Counted from the first letter of the stretch, positions 36,749 to 45,639 are shown. The stretch is DNA of 64,000 nucleotides from Sphingobium quisquiliarum P25 (GCF_000445065.1 NZ_ATHO01000162.1:1-64000); one strand, 5' to 3'. The notes: a model not told the origin generated them from the sequence alone. Made by a program: numbers and translations.

Positions 36749-36774
36749 AACCGCCCCGGCATTGCCGGAGACCA
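36749..36774. repeat. IS3-type terminal sequence, copy 1
   Basis: TGAACCGCCCCGGCATTGCC then GGAGAC, repeated with one mismatch at 45075-45100 in the same orientation. It lies 11 bp outside the IS3 orfB remnant at 36786, as an IS end should. Confidence 0.7.
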
Positions 36775-36785
36775 TTTGGTTTGAG

Positions 36786-37005
36786 TTACGCATCCAGGGG
36801 TGTTTCGTCCAGCATGGCGTAATATTGCGCCTCGGCTTCCGCCGGAGGGATGTTACCAATTGGCTCCAGCAGCCGCTGGTGGTTGAACCAATCGACCCAT
36901 TCCAGCGTGGCATATTCCGCCGCCTCGAATGAACGCCACGGTCCTCGTCGGTGGATCACCTCGGCCTTGTAAAGGCCGTTGATGGTTTCGGCCAAGACAT
37001 TATGG
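36786..37005 (-). pseudogene. IS3-family orfB C-terminal fragment
   Basis: Minus-strand NVLAETINGLYKAEVI, then WVDWFNHQRLLEPIGNIPPA and EAQYYAMLDE to a stop at 36786: the end of an IS3 OrfB. The upstream part is replaced at about 37010 by the start of the IS110-type element. Confidence 0.85.
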
Positions 37006-37062
37006 GATGGACGCCTCCCGCTTCTCGTCGTCTCATGAGACGGCTTGTGAGCAGGAGGAAGT

Positions 37063-38121
37063 GTGATGCAAATGCTGGCTATCGATCTGGCGAAGCAGTC
37101 ATTCCATGTGCATGGGATTAACGCGGACGGCGAGGTCATATCGCGGCGTGTCGGCCGGCAGGGACTGCTGGTGCTGGTCGGGAAGTTCGATCCGGAGATC
37201 GTCGCAATGGAGGCCTGCGCAACAGCGCATTACTGGGGCCGGTTGTTCCTCGCCGAAGGCCGAGAGATCCGATTGATCAACCCACATTTCGTCAAACCAT
37301 TCGTTCGCGGATCTAAGAATGACGCTGTAGATGCAGAAGCCATCTTCGACGCCGCGTCGCGTCCGACGATGCGGTTCGTCCCCGTGAAGACGGAAGATCA
37401 ACAGGATTTGCAGTCGTTACATCGAGTACGGGATCGCTTGGTCGCTCAGCGTACCAGCCTGAGCAATCATCTTCGTGGCTTGTTCGGCGAGTATGGGCTG
37501 GTCTTCCCAAAGGGCGCGGCGCTCCTTCTATCACGGGTACGCGTCGGACTCGGCAAGGCCAGGCTTTCGGCGATGGCGCACGAGACTTTCGAAGGGCTTC
37601 TTGAGGAGCTGGAGATGGTGGAAGGACGGATTGAGAGAGTCGACAAGAGGCTCGGCGATATTTGCCGGGACAATGAGACCTGTCGTCGCCTGATGACACT
37701 CCTTGGTGTTGGCCCGATCGTTGCGACCGCGCTCGTCGCCAGCATAGGCGACCCACATCAGTTCCGAACAGGGCGCGAGATGGCGGCCTGGATCGGTCTC
37801 GTTCCACGACAGTATTCCACCGGCGGCAAATTCCGCCTCGGCGGCGTCGGTCGGCGCGCGAACCATTATTTGCGCCGACAGTTGGTGCATGGCGCCCGGG
37901 CTGTGGCTTTGCGGTTGAGCGGCAAAGGCAATTGTTACGACAACTCCGCCGTCGAGACATTCTTCAAATCCCTGAAGGCGGAAATGATCTGGCGGCAGAG
38001 CTGGCCAACCCGGCGGCAAGCAGAGGCCGCCATCTTTCAGAATGGCTTCTACAACTCACGGCGGCGCCATTCATATCTGGGCGGCATCAGCCCACTCGCC
38101 TTTGAGGCCAAGGTAGCATAA
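37063..38121 (+). CDS. Chimeric transposase: IS110 DEDD protein fused in frame to IS3 OrfB C-terminus
   Basis: 352 aa. Residues 1-283 are an IS110-family transposase: the RuvC-like DEDD residues are D7 (AIDLAK), E49 (AMEACA), D86 and D89 (KNDAVDAEAI), and the Transposase_20 segment is LLGVGPIVATALVASIGD. Residues 284-352 (SGKGNCYDNSAVETFFKSLK ... NSRRRHSYLGG) are the C-terminal integrase core of an IS3 OrfB. The junction is near 37915. Neither half is a complete enzyme: IS110 lacks its last part and IS3 lacks its first two acidic residues. Probably inactive. Confidence 0.85.
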   Translation: MMQMLAIDLAKQSFHVHGINADGEVISRRVGRQGLLVLVGKFDPEIVAMEACATAHYWGRLFLAEGREIRLINPHFVKPFVRGSKNDAVDAEAIFDAASRPTMRFVPVKTEDQQDLQSLHRVRDRLVAQRTSLSNHLRGLFGEYGLVFPKGAALLLSRVRVGLGKARLSAMAHETFEGLLEELEMVEGRIERVDKRLGDICRDNETCRRLMTLLGVGPIVATALVASIGDPHQFRTGREMAAWIGLVPRQYSTGGKFRLGGVGRRANHYLRRQLVHGARAVALRLSGKGNCYDNSAVETFFKSLKAEMIWRQSWPTRRQAEAAIFQNGFYNSRRRHSYLGGISPLAFEAKVA

Positions 38122-38159
38122 TGAGATAGGTGACCGGCGCAAAACCGTTACGAGTCCAC

Positions 38160-38440
38160 CTTGTTCGAAGGGCTGCAATGGTCGAAAATGCACACGCCGC
38201 GCACTCAGGTTCGGTGACGACACGATCGGTCGCAGCGCGAGCACGGGGCAGCCTTATGTTAAGCAGTTCCTCGTTCCCACCCTGTCTCCCGGCGAAATTG
38301 TCATCATGGATAATCTGGGCGATCACAAAGGCCAAGCCGTCCGCAGGACCATCCAGGGCAGTAGACGCCAAGCTACTGCTCCTGCCGAGCTACAGCCCCG
38401 TTCTCTATTGCGGATGCCTCGGCTTGATTTTGCGAAGACA
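38160..38440 (+). pseudogene. IS630-family transposase fragment, frameshifted
   Basis: The plus strand encodes FLVPTLSPGEIVIMDNLGDH (DDE second Asp in MDNLGDH) in one frame and AKLLLLPSYSP in another, so a frame change lies near 38350. The expected LNPIE ending is degenerate. The remainder of 38122-38669 shows no other gene. Confidence 0.75.
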
Positions 38441-38669
38441 GGGCTGTTGACACGGATCAGATGATCTCTGTTGGGTCGTCCCCAGGACCAAACCAGATGC
38501 AATGACGTCTGCATTGGCCATCATCATCATCGAACATAGGGATGCGCCCGGCTGCCCCTCCCATTTGCGCACGAGTAAACAGCCGGACGCCTTGCGGACA
38601 GCTCTGCCAATATCCATATAGAAGCACCGGCTGGCGCCGATTCTAACCGTTCCTCATGGGGCAGGAACG

Positions 38670-38924
38670 TCAAGCCTCCTTTTTCGCCTTAGACTTACGG
38701 AATAGCAAGCTGACCAGGAAGGCGGTCGTGCGCCAATCTAGAAGCTTAAGCATGCTTCTGGCCTCATCCGGTGTTAGCCGCGCAGTCATCGGCATGGAGC
38801 CATAGATCTTCCCCTTGATCAGCAGATCCTGCCCATCCCGCTCCAACTTGTTAACTGCCATGAGTTCAGCTTGGTTACTGTCAAGCAATTTCACGATCTT
38901 TATCCCTATCAGGGTCGGCTTCAT
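38670..38924 (-). CDS. Small protein of unknown function
   Basis: 84 aa from ATG 38924 (MKPTLIGIKIVKLLDSNQ); a GTG at 38975 would add 17 residues. It is basic at the C-terminus, with one hydrophobic stretch (TTAFLVSLLF) before KSKAKKEA and the segment MTARLTPDEARSMLKLLDW. It directly follows the CrtI-like gene on the same strand (10 bp from the longer start) and may be co-expressed. Not recognised. Confidence 0.55.
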   Translation of the reverse strand: MKPTLIGIKIVKLLDSNQAELMAVNKLERDGQDLLIKGKIYGSMPMTARLTPDEARSMLKLLDWRTTAFLVSLLFRKSKAKKEA

Positions 38925-38984
38925 CCGGCATCTCAACGGCTTTTGGTCGACCTCTATATCATTTGAGCGTGACACCCCTCGGTG

Positions 38985-40571
38985 TCAGTTCGCCACCAGC
39001 TTGTCAAAGTCGATACCAAGGTCATCGCACATCTTGATTGCGACAGGGCGGCCGACGCCGAACACGCCCGCGCCGGGATGCATGAATGGTCCGCTCAGAT
39101 AGAGCCGCTCGACATTGGGCACGGCATAGTTTGACAATTCGGGCGTAGGGCGGTTGCCGCCGAACTGAAACAGCTGGAAACCTAATCCACACGGATCGCC
39201 TTCCACCATGCTGTTGCCTGAATGCCGTTCCATGTCGAGCGGACTATCCGCCTTTCGGAACAGCAGATTGTCTTGCGTCAGGTTCGGCATGAAATAGGTG
39301 AGCTTCTCCATGATATTGTCGGCCACACGTTCCTTGATGCTGTCCCATTTCTGCGGGCCGCCATTAGCCAGATTGTAGGGAACATATTGGGTGAGGTAGA
39401 GCAACGCATTGCCCTCCGGCACGCGGCCGGGAATCTGCATGTCGCCGCCGCCGATCAGCGGACGATCGAAGTCGATTTCGCCGTGTCGCAGCGGATCGAA
39501 CCATTTGATGAAATCGCGGAAATTATCAGTCAGAATCCACTCGATGATCCCGTCCTGCGGCACATGATCCGGCACGTTCTTGCGCAGTGGTTCCTTCAGG
39601 CCACCATCGATCTTGAAGAGTCTGTAGGGGCTCTGTTCGGTGCGCCGCGCGCGCCCCAGCACGGTTTCCGGCACACCATCGACGAAATGGGAAAGCTTCT
39701 TCGGATGAATCGAGGCGATCACCGCGTCCTTGGCGGCATATTCCTCACCATCGGTGGTCAGCAGTCCGGTCGCGCGGCCGTTGCGGGTCAGCACCTTCTC
39801 CACGGTAACGTTCTTGATGATAACGCCGCCATGATGCTCGATACAGCGCGCCAGAGCTGCGGGCAAGGCGCCGCTCCCACCTACGGCGAGGCCATAGCGG
39901 TAGACATGCAGAAGCACCGTCAACAGCAACACAGACAAGCCCGTTCCCATATCGTCGGGGAAGCCCAGCGTATGCTCGGTGATCGCCCGGATGATATGGA
40001 TTTTGATGTGATCGCTCTCAAAAAGCTGTTCGACGATCTGCAATGGGCTGCGGAACATCATGTCGATCAAGCGGCGGCCATCCTCGCTATTGCCCAGCAG
40101 GCCGAGCGTCGCGGAAAGCGGAATGGGCACCGTGTACATGCCGGCGAGCAGCATCGGCAGAACGCGGCGACCAAATTCCGCTAGCTCACGATAGGCTTCC
40201 GCATCCTTCTGGGAATATTTGGCGATGGATTCGCATGTCTTGTCCAGATCGCTATGCAATTCAAAAGTGCTGAAATCCGAAAGCACGGTCGTCTGTACAG
40301 CGTCGGGATAGATATATTGAAGTCCGAACTTCGACAGCAATCCCAACTCGTCGTTCGCGAGCAATGGGTTGGGCTGGACCAAGTAATGCAGAACGGAATG
40401 CAGGTCATGCTTGAACCCAGGCATGCCGCGTTCGATCGTTACCGCGCCTCCTCCAATAAAATCATGCTGTTCGAGGACAGCGACCTTCTTTCCGGCTTTC
40501 GCCATGTAGGCGGCAGTACCCAGAGTATTCTGGCCCGAACCCATGACGACGATATCGTAAACTTCTGCCAC
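38985..40571 (-). CDS. NAD(P)/FAD-dependent oxidoreductase, CrtI/phytoene-desaturase-like
   Basis: 528 aa. The N-terminal FAD motif is YDIVVMGSGQNTLGTAAYMA and the C-terminal FAD site is NVERLYLSGPFMHPGAGVFG. SGALPAALARCIEHHGG is typical of the CrtI/amine-oxidase clan members outside carotenoid pathways. The reaction is unknown; a flavin-dependent desaturation or oxidation is expected. The start is GTG 40571 with GGAGAG upstream, at the beginning of homology. Divergent from the HxlR-type regulator; the 279-bp spacer probably holds both promoters. Confidence 0.82.
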   Translation of the reverse strand: MAEVYDIVVMGSGQNTLGTAAYMAKAGKKVAVLEQHDFIGGGAVTIERGMPGFKHDLHSVLHYLVQPNPLLANDELGLLSKFGLQYIYPDAVQTTVLSDFSTFELHSDLDKTCESIAKYSQKDAEAYRELAEFGRRVLPMLLAGMYTVPIPLSATLGLLGNSEDGRRLIDMMFRSPLQIVEQLFESDHIKIHIIRAITEHTLGFPDDMGTGLSVLLLTVLLHVYRYGLAVGGSGALPAALARCIEHHGGVIIKNVTVEKVLTRNGRATGLLTTDGEEYAAKDAVIASIHPKKLSHFVDGVPETVLGRARRTEQSPYRLFKIDGGLKEPLRKNVPDHVPQDGIIEWILTDNFRDFIKWFDPLRHGEIDFDRPLIGGGDMQIPGRVPEGNALLYLTQYVPYNLANGGPQKWDSIKERVADNIMEKLTYFMPNLTQDNLLFRKADSPLDMERHSGNSMVEGDPCGLGFQLFQFGGNRPTPELSNYAVPNVERLYLSGPFMHPGAGVFGVGRPVAIKMCDDLGIDFDKLVAN

Positions 40572-40850
40572 GCTCTCTCTCCATCGCCCCTTGTGACCAA
40601 GGCGGTCATCAACCGATGCGGATGGTGATATGATGGAGAAGCACCGGGACAAATACGGCACTTACAAGTAACATAGGCTTCGCCACTCAGGCAGCGTCAA
40701 AAGGCGGTAGGTTCGCACTGGCCAGCGCGCAATTTGGGCGAGTATCACGCGAGGCGATACTATTAATCCAGAATTACGATTGGGCTGTACCTTCCCGAAG
40801 ACCCTATCGTGTCCGGCTCCGAGACCGCTGATTGGGGAGGAGCGTAGCAA

Positions 40851-41372
40851 GTGTCTGAGGCAGGGTTGCCACGATACCATTCCGGCGGCTTGGCCGGGGA
40901 AGCTCTGCTCGAAGAATTGCGAGCAACGTTGGTTCACGGCAATCCCGAGCGTACCGCAACCCTCGATACCACGCTCCGCTTTGTCGCCGAACATGGGCTA
41001 GGCCCGCAATCCCTTCCGGTGGAAATCATTCAACTTGTCGGTGACAGATGGTCGGCGTTGATGTTGACAGTGCTCGCTGCCGGAACATTCCGGCCGTCAG
41101 AACTTCAAAAAGTCGTTAGTCTCCTGTCCCATATCGGCAATTCCAATTCCATTTCGCAGCGCGTCCTGACAGCGAAACTTCGTTCGTACGAGAGGCTCGG
41201 CTTTGTACGCCGAACCGCCTGGGATACCGTCCCGCCGCGGACCGATTATGACCTCACGCCGCTTGGGCATGAACTAGTCAAAATCATCAGAGACATAGTT
41301 CTCTGGTGCCTTGATAAGGAAGATGACGTTCGCTCAGCCATTCAGGCTTTCGATGAATCGGAGGATGAGTAG
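40851..41372 (+). CDS. HxlR-family winged-helix transcriptional regulator
   Basis: 173 aa. The HxlR/DUF24 domain (residues 50-160) begins with VEIIQLVGDRWSALMLTVL and includes ISQRVLTAKLRSYERLGFV and the wing PRTDYDLTPLGHELVKII. It has an unusual N-terminal extension of 50 residues. Start GTG 40851 with GGGGAGGAG upstream. Placed between the CrtI-like gene and the flavocytochrome operon, it probably controls one or both. Confidence 0.88.
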   Translation: MSEAGLPRYHSGGLAGEALLEELRATLVHGNPERTATLDTTLRFVAEHGLGPQSLPVEIIQLVGDRWSALMLTVLAAGTFRPSELQKVVSLLSHIGNSNSISQRVLTAKLRSYERLGFVRRTAWDTVPPRTDYDLTPLGHELVKIIRDIVLWCLDKEDDVRSAIQAFDESEDE

Positions 41373-41390
41373 CCGTCCCTCCAAACGAAA

Positions 41391-42206
41391 TCATCCCGGA
41401 GCGCCCACAACGGCGGCAAGCCTGCTCATCGCCGGGAAATGGCTAGTAAAGCCACTGTCGGCCGCGACGATTTCACCCGTGATGTTACGCGCCGCGTCCG
41501 ATGCAAGGAAACAGATCACTTCGGCAATCTCTTCCGGCCGCCCGAGTTGATCGCGCAGCGTTTCGTCTTCCAGAACCTTGCGCATGTCCAGCGGAAAATG
41601 CGCCTCCACGATTGGCGTCAGGGTCATGCCAGGTGCGACGGCATTGCACCGCACGCCACGACGTGAATGGGATGCCGCGACCGAGCGAGTCAGCTGGATC
41701 AGCGCTGCCTTCGATGTCGTATAGGCAAGCTGCATGAAATGACCCTGAAACGCCAGGCTTGAGACGACATTGACGATCACGCCGCGCGTCTTGCATAGAT
41801 GTGGTATCGCCTCGCGCGTCATGATCATCGTTCCGCGGCAATTAGCGGTATAGACAGCGTCCCACGCCCATGTCGGCATTGTCTCCACGTCGCGGTCGAC
41901 TTGCTGGATTTCTCCTGAGAGCAGAGCGGCGTTGTTCACGAGGATATCGATCCGCCCGAACCGCTGCACTGCCGCTGCGATCATTGACTGGATGGAGGCT
42001 TCATCGGATAAGTCAAACCTCAGTGCGGCTACCTGCGATCCTTCGCTGTCCAGTTCACGCGCCAGTGCCTGCGCCTTCTCCTCCGCAATATCGGCGATAA
42101 CGATCTGCGCGCCGCGCTCAAGGAGGAGGCGGGCGGTCGCACCGCCAATGCCCCCTGCGCCGCCCGTCACGATCGCTACGTTGCCGTCGAGATCAAAAGC
42201 GCTCAC
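41391..42206 (-). CDS. SDR-family oxidoreductase of the flavocytochrome operon
   Basis: A 271-aa classical SDR. VAIVTGGAGGIGGATARLLL is the cofactor motif; D in IVIADIAEEK suggests NAD; NNAALL; catalytic Tyr/Lys in LAYTTSKAALIQ. Downstream of the cytochrome and PchF-like genes in the same direction, it would suit oxidation of the benzylic alcohol made by the flavocytochrome (inference). Confidence 0.88.
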   Translation of the reverse strand: MSAFDLDGNVAIVTGGAGGIGGATARLLLERGAQIVIADIAEEKAQALARELDSEGSQVAALRFDLSDEASIQSMIAAAVQRFGRIDILVNNAALLSGEIQQVDRDVETMPTWAWDAVYTANCRGTMIMTREAIPHLCKTRGVIVNVVSSLAFQGHFMQLAYTTSKAALIQLTRSVAASHSRRGVRCNAVAPGMTLTPIVEAHFPLDMRKVLEDETLRDQLGRPEEIAEVICFLASDAARNITGEIVAADSGFTSHFPAMSRLAAVVGAPG

Positions 42207-42254
42207 GTACCTGCTCCAATCGTGAAAATCACGCTGCTTGCCGCCGCCCGCTGC

Positions 42255-42794
42255 TCATCCGAAGGTGGCGGAGCGATACGGCGACAAGCGCGCAATCATG
42301 AAGGCCGGCCCGGCCGGGAAATCATTATTTGGCCGAGCTCCGACCATACCAGCGGCAAGATCTGCAAGTTGCATGCCCGCCAGTTGCAGCCTTCCAGGCT
42401 TCACACCGGCTGATGAGAACCCGCTCTGATTCGCCATGGTTAGGATGGAACCGCCTGCGTCCCGCACCATCTCGGTCGCAAACAGGAGATCGGCATCCGA
42501 ACCGAGCAAGAGAACCGTTCGAGCATCCCCTGTTTGCCCCGGCAGGGTCAGATCAGGGGCATCGATCACGGACTCTTTCGCATGATAACTGACCTTGCGC
42601 CTGCCCTGCGTCCGAAAATAGGCCTTTGCTCCTTCAAGCAGGGGCCCGGTGAAATCCCTGCTTCCCAGAGCGATGATCTCGATCCGGTCCGTCTCGCCTG
42701 GCTGATCGAGGGGGGGTCCAAGCTCCTTGGCCGCTACGGGTGACAAGCCAAGCACCGCCATCCCCGCGATCAGCCCTCTCCGCGACATCTTCAT
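42255..42794 (-). CDS. Exported protein of unknown function, cotranscribed with cytochrome c
   Basis: 179 aa. The N-terminus MKMSRRGLIAGMAVLGLSPV is a signal sequence with a Tat-like S-R-R-G-L motif. The mature part (DRIEIIALGSRDFTGPLLEG, TVLLLGSDADLLFATEMVRD) looks alpha/beta and has no cysteine or heme motif. ATGA overlap with the cytochrome gene shows coupling. An unidentified third gene between cytochrome and flavoprotein partners is also, as I recall, seen in eugenol hydroxylase loci; homology was not tested. Confidence 0.65.
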   Translation of the reverse strand: MKMSRRGLIAGMAVLGLSPVAAKELGPPLDQPGETDRIEIIALGSRDFTGPLLEGAKAYFRTQGRRKVSYHAKESVIDAPDLTLPGQTGDARTVLLLGSDADLLFATEMVRDAGGSILTMANQSGFSSAGVKPGRLQLAGMQLADLAAGMVGARPNNDFPAGPAFMIARLSPYRSATFG

Positions 42795-43192
42795 GGCGCA
42801 TTTCCTACTGGAGTTCCTGCGGGCACTGCCGTCTTCTCAAGCCATTTGGCGAGATTCTCCAACTCGCCATTGTCGAAGTCCGTTTCCCGGAAGGCAGGCA
42901 TCGCTCCCATTCCTGACCGGACGATCGTTACCACAGCTTCGGGTGGGAGCTTCCGGCCCCGCAATTCGGGTCCCACGCCTTGCGTATGGCAGGCGCTGCA
43001 GATCTTTTCGTAGATCTGCGCTCCGTCACGCCAGTGCCCGGCAGAATAAGCCTGGTTCGGCATCTTACCCAGCTTGACCGGCCCGACCGGGCTTTTCGTC
43101 ACGGGAGCTGCTTCGCATCCAGTGACAATCATGCCCAGGCCAAACCCCATCGACAGGAAGAGGATCGCTCTGGCGCCAAAGGATATGTTCAT
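42791..43192 (-). CDS. Class I cytochrome c (lipoprotein), electron acceptor of the flavoprotein
   Basis: 133 aa. The N-terminal signal FLSMGFGLGMIVTGC ends in a lipobox Cys; KICSACHT is the C-x-x-C-H heme site; the distal Met is in VRSGMGAMPAF. One heme only. Lying directly after the PchF-like flavoprotein gene, it corresponds to the PchC/EhyA-type cytochrome subunit of para-alkylphenol hydroxylases. Confidence 0.88.
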   Translation of the reverse strand: MNISFGARAILFLSMGFGLGMIVTGCEAAPVTKSPVGPVKLGKMPNQAYSAGHWRDGAQIYEKICSACHTQGVGPELRGRKLPPEAVVTIVRSGMGAMPAFRETDFDNGELENLAKWLEKTAVPAGTPVGNAP

Positions 43193-43262
43193 GTCAGTCC
43201 ATCCCTATCACGCATCCGCCGAACATGCCGTGACGGCGCACCGGCCTTCCGGCGGCGCTGGC

Positions 43263-44795
43263 CTAATTGAAAATGCCAGACTTCCCAGGCGCGAGAATGC
43301 CGTGGGGATCGAGTGCATTTTTAAGGCGCCGGTTCAAATCCCGTTGCGCTGGCCCATAGGCCTCTGCCGTCTTGTTCATGAAGGCCGTATTGACCCGATA
43401 TGGCGCGTAGCCGGCGGCGACATTAACCGATAGCAGCTTGTCGAAACATGCGTAGGCGCGCTTCATCTCCTCCGGATCGCTCCGGTCAAACAGCAGGTCC
43501 ATCACATGCTCGGCGTGGCGAGCCAGAGGCCCGACCATCAACCCGCCCATATAGTCAAAGCCGAATTCTTCGAAAATCGGACGGCAGATATCCATGCTCT
43601 TCACGAATTCCGCGCCGGAAAGTGGCAACACAAGCGCGAACCAGGCAGACCCGCCTCCCCCGCGGAAATTATAGACGCCGAACTCGTCCAGGTTCGGAAG
43701 ACCGATCTGATTCCTGAACACATGCTCAAGCGCCCCCTTCGGGTCGAAAACATTGACTTCACCCAATCCGGCGAAAGCATCGCGAATGATCTTCTCATTC
43801 ACGTCCAGTTGCTCGGAAGTGCCATATAATGTCAGCGCCGCGGAAAAGCGCGGCACACCCAGCTTCTTGCGCACCTCCTCCAGCACGTGCAGTGGGATCG
43901 CGCCCTCACCCTGATATATGTCGCTGCGCTTCACCTTCATGGCGATCGGATATGTGGTCTCGCCCAGCACCATATTCTCGATGACCATGTTCATCCGGAG
44001 ACGGCGCATTATGTCCAGCGCCTTCCCGGCTGCTTGGGGCGTCGGAAGACCTATGCCGATCGGGCGGAACGCCGGAGGCTTGGGCATCAGCCAGAAGCCC
44101 ATCTTTGTGACGATACCCAGGTTCGACTGGGTGAACAGGCCGTCGATCCATGGGCCAAAACCCCAGCGATAGCATTGCCACGCCTTGCTGCCCGGTACGC
44201 CACCCATGCCGGTTTGGATCAGCGAGCCATCAGCCAGCATGACCTCCATACCGCAGAAATGGCTCATATTCTCGCCATAGCGATTATAGCCGACGCCCCG
44301 GTCCAACGTATTGCCGACCGGCCCGACGATGGGGCCCGGCGAAGGGAAGTTCAGCCACATGTCATAATTATTGGCGTCGAGGTGATCCTGAAGTTGCCTG
44401 TAAGTGACTCCAGGCTCCACCAATATGGTGCAAAGCTCCGGGTCGACCGAAATTATCCGGTTCATCCTCCGAAGGTCCAGGATCATTTGCCCCGGCGTGG
44501 CGGGCCCTGCGGAGCCATAGCCGAAATTACGCCCTGTAGAGACTGTCCAGAGCGGTATCTTATATTTGGTCGAAACAGCTAAGATCTGACGGATTTGCTC
44601 AACACCGTCCGGGGCAATTGCGCCGCTCGCCTGGTGAAGCCCCTCATCTTCAGGGATCATGATCTTGGTATAGGGAACAAGCCGTTCCAGATCAACGATG
44701 ACATGCTCCTCACCGACGATCGCGCGATATTCCGCCACCGCCCGTGTGAACGATGCATGATCCAGTCCCTTGGGAAGGACAGCCTCGCTAATCAT
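43263..44795 (-). CDS. FAD-linked para-alkylphenol hydroxylase flavoprotein (4-cresol dehydrogenase / eugenol hydroxylase / VAO family)
   Basis: 510 aa, the typical PchF/VAO length. The PCMH-type FAD domain is seen in KIPLWTVSTGRNFGYGSAGP, and GPVGNTLDRGVGYNRYGENM is the VAO-family signature around the active site. The C-terminal cap domain follows and the ending GILAPGKSGIF is a family hallmark. Such enzymes oxidise a para-alkylphenol to a quinone methide that is hydrated to a benzylic alcohol. The adjacent cytochrome gene argues for a dehydrogenase rather than an O2-using oxidase. First gene of the operon; exact substrate unknown. Confidence 0.88.
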   Translation of the reverse strand: MISEAVLPKGLDHASFTRAVAEYRAIVGEEHVIVDLERLVPYTKIMIPEDEGLHQASGAIAPDGVEQIRQILAVSTKYKIPLWTVSTGRNFGYGSAGPATPGQMILDLRRMNRIISVDPELCTILVEPGVTYRQLQDHLDANNYDMWLNFPSPGPIVGPVGNTLDRGVGYNRYGENMSHFCGMEVMLADGSLIQTGMGGVPGSKAWQCYRWGFGPWIDGLFTQSNLGIVTKMGFWLMPKPPAFRPIGIGLPTPQAAGKALDIMRRLRMNMVIENMVLGETTYPIAMKVKRSDIYQGEGAIPLHVLEEVRKKLGVPRFSAALTLYGTSEQLDVNEKIIRDAFAGLGEVNVFDPKGALEHVFRNQIGLPNLDEFGVYNFRGGGGSAWFALVLPLSGAEFVKSMDICRPIFEEFGFDYMGGLMVGPLARHAEHVMDLLFDRSDPEEMKRAYACFDKLLSVNVAAGYAPYRVNTAFMNKTAEAYGPAQRDLNRRLKNALDPHGILAPGKSGIFN

Positions 44796-44909
44796 ATGCC
44801 TGCCGACCTCTTCGTCATCTCATCTCCTTCACGAAGCTAATTCGCCCCGTGCGCTGTTTTTTTCTCGGCTCAAGCAGTTTTCCTATTCACCATTCACCAG
44901 AATGACAAC

Positions 44910-44939
44910 AATCAATCGACTTATTGATATGTATTGATT
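44910..44939. promoter_or_regulatory. Inverted repeat upstream of the flavocytochrome operon
   Basis: AATCAAT-N16-ATTGATT, with further TTATTGAT and CTGATTGG half-sites nearby, lies 115-145 bp upstream of the flavoprotein start in an AT-rich patch. A candidate activator or HxlR binding region. The rest of the 610-bp gap 44796-45405 holds this site and the IS end at 45075; no gene seen. Confidence 0.4.
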
Positions 44940-45074
44940 TGGCTGATTGGTAGACAGGTGCACGGACGCGAGATCAGTCCTGTTCCTGCTTTGACGACGT
45001 CATCTTGATCTGATTGCGAGGTCGCATACCGCCGATAAGCCAACACGGACAACGAGCTGGTAGGGTCATCAGTT

Positions 45075-45100
45075 TGAACCGCCCCGTCATTGCCGGAGAC
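45075..45100. repeat. IS3-type terminal sequence, copy 2
   Basis: TGAACCGCCCCGTCATTGCC then GGAGAC, 25 of 26 identical to 36749-36774 and in the same orientation. No transposase gene remains directly attached. Confidence 0.68.
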
Positions 45101-45405
45101 CCCAACTCCTCACATGAGGGTTTTGGGGTCAAGAGGTTGCCACGTGCATTCATCTTCTCGGACGGCATCCAAGGTCTGAGCCCGATCGCATAGTACCAGC
45201 CTGGTCTCCAGGCCTGTACAACCTCACATCCGGTCGCCGCTCTCGACGGCTGCACCAATATCCCGCTTTCGACGGGCAAGGGCTCAGGAGAACGGGACCA
45301 TTCTGAGAATCGGCTTTTGAAGCCATAGGAGTTGGCGGTCCGTTCACCTGGATCCGTCCGGACTGATCAGGTCCTGGGGATTCAGAAAATTCGACACGAA
45401 TATCG

Positions 45406-45606
45406 TCAAGCAGCCTTCATAGCCGCCCCTTCGATGACGACGCCCGCAGTCACGTATTTCCAAAGGGCAACCAGCAGCTTGCGGGCGAGCGCCACGATCA
45501 TCGCCTTCTTAAGGCGGCCACCATTGCGTGTGACGCGATCCTGGAACCAACGGGCTAACATCGAGTCCGGTTGGTGGCGCAGCCATAACCACGCGAACTG
45601 GACCAT
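45406..45606 (-). pseudogene. IS110-family transposase C-terminal fragment
   Basis: 66 residues on the minus strand (FAWLWLRHQPDSMLARWF, KKAMIVALARKLLVALWKYV, TAGVVIEGAAMKAA) match the C-terminal end of Transposase_20/IS110 proteins. The N-terminal part is absent. It comes from an IS110 lineage whose C-terminus differs from the chimeric protein at 37063. Confidence 0.75.
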
Positions 45607-45639
45607 CTTCGAGATTGAACTCGAGAATCGCGCGGACTT

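Noticed and set aside
43263-44795. Firm assignment as 4-cresol methylhydroxylase (pchF) or eugenol hydroxylase (ehyB)
   Set aside because: Family membership is clear but the covalent-FAD residue and substrate pocket could not be aligned by eye; the specific name would be a guess.
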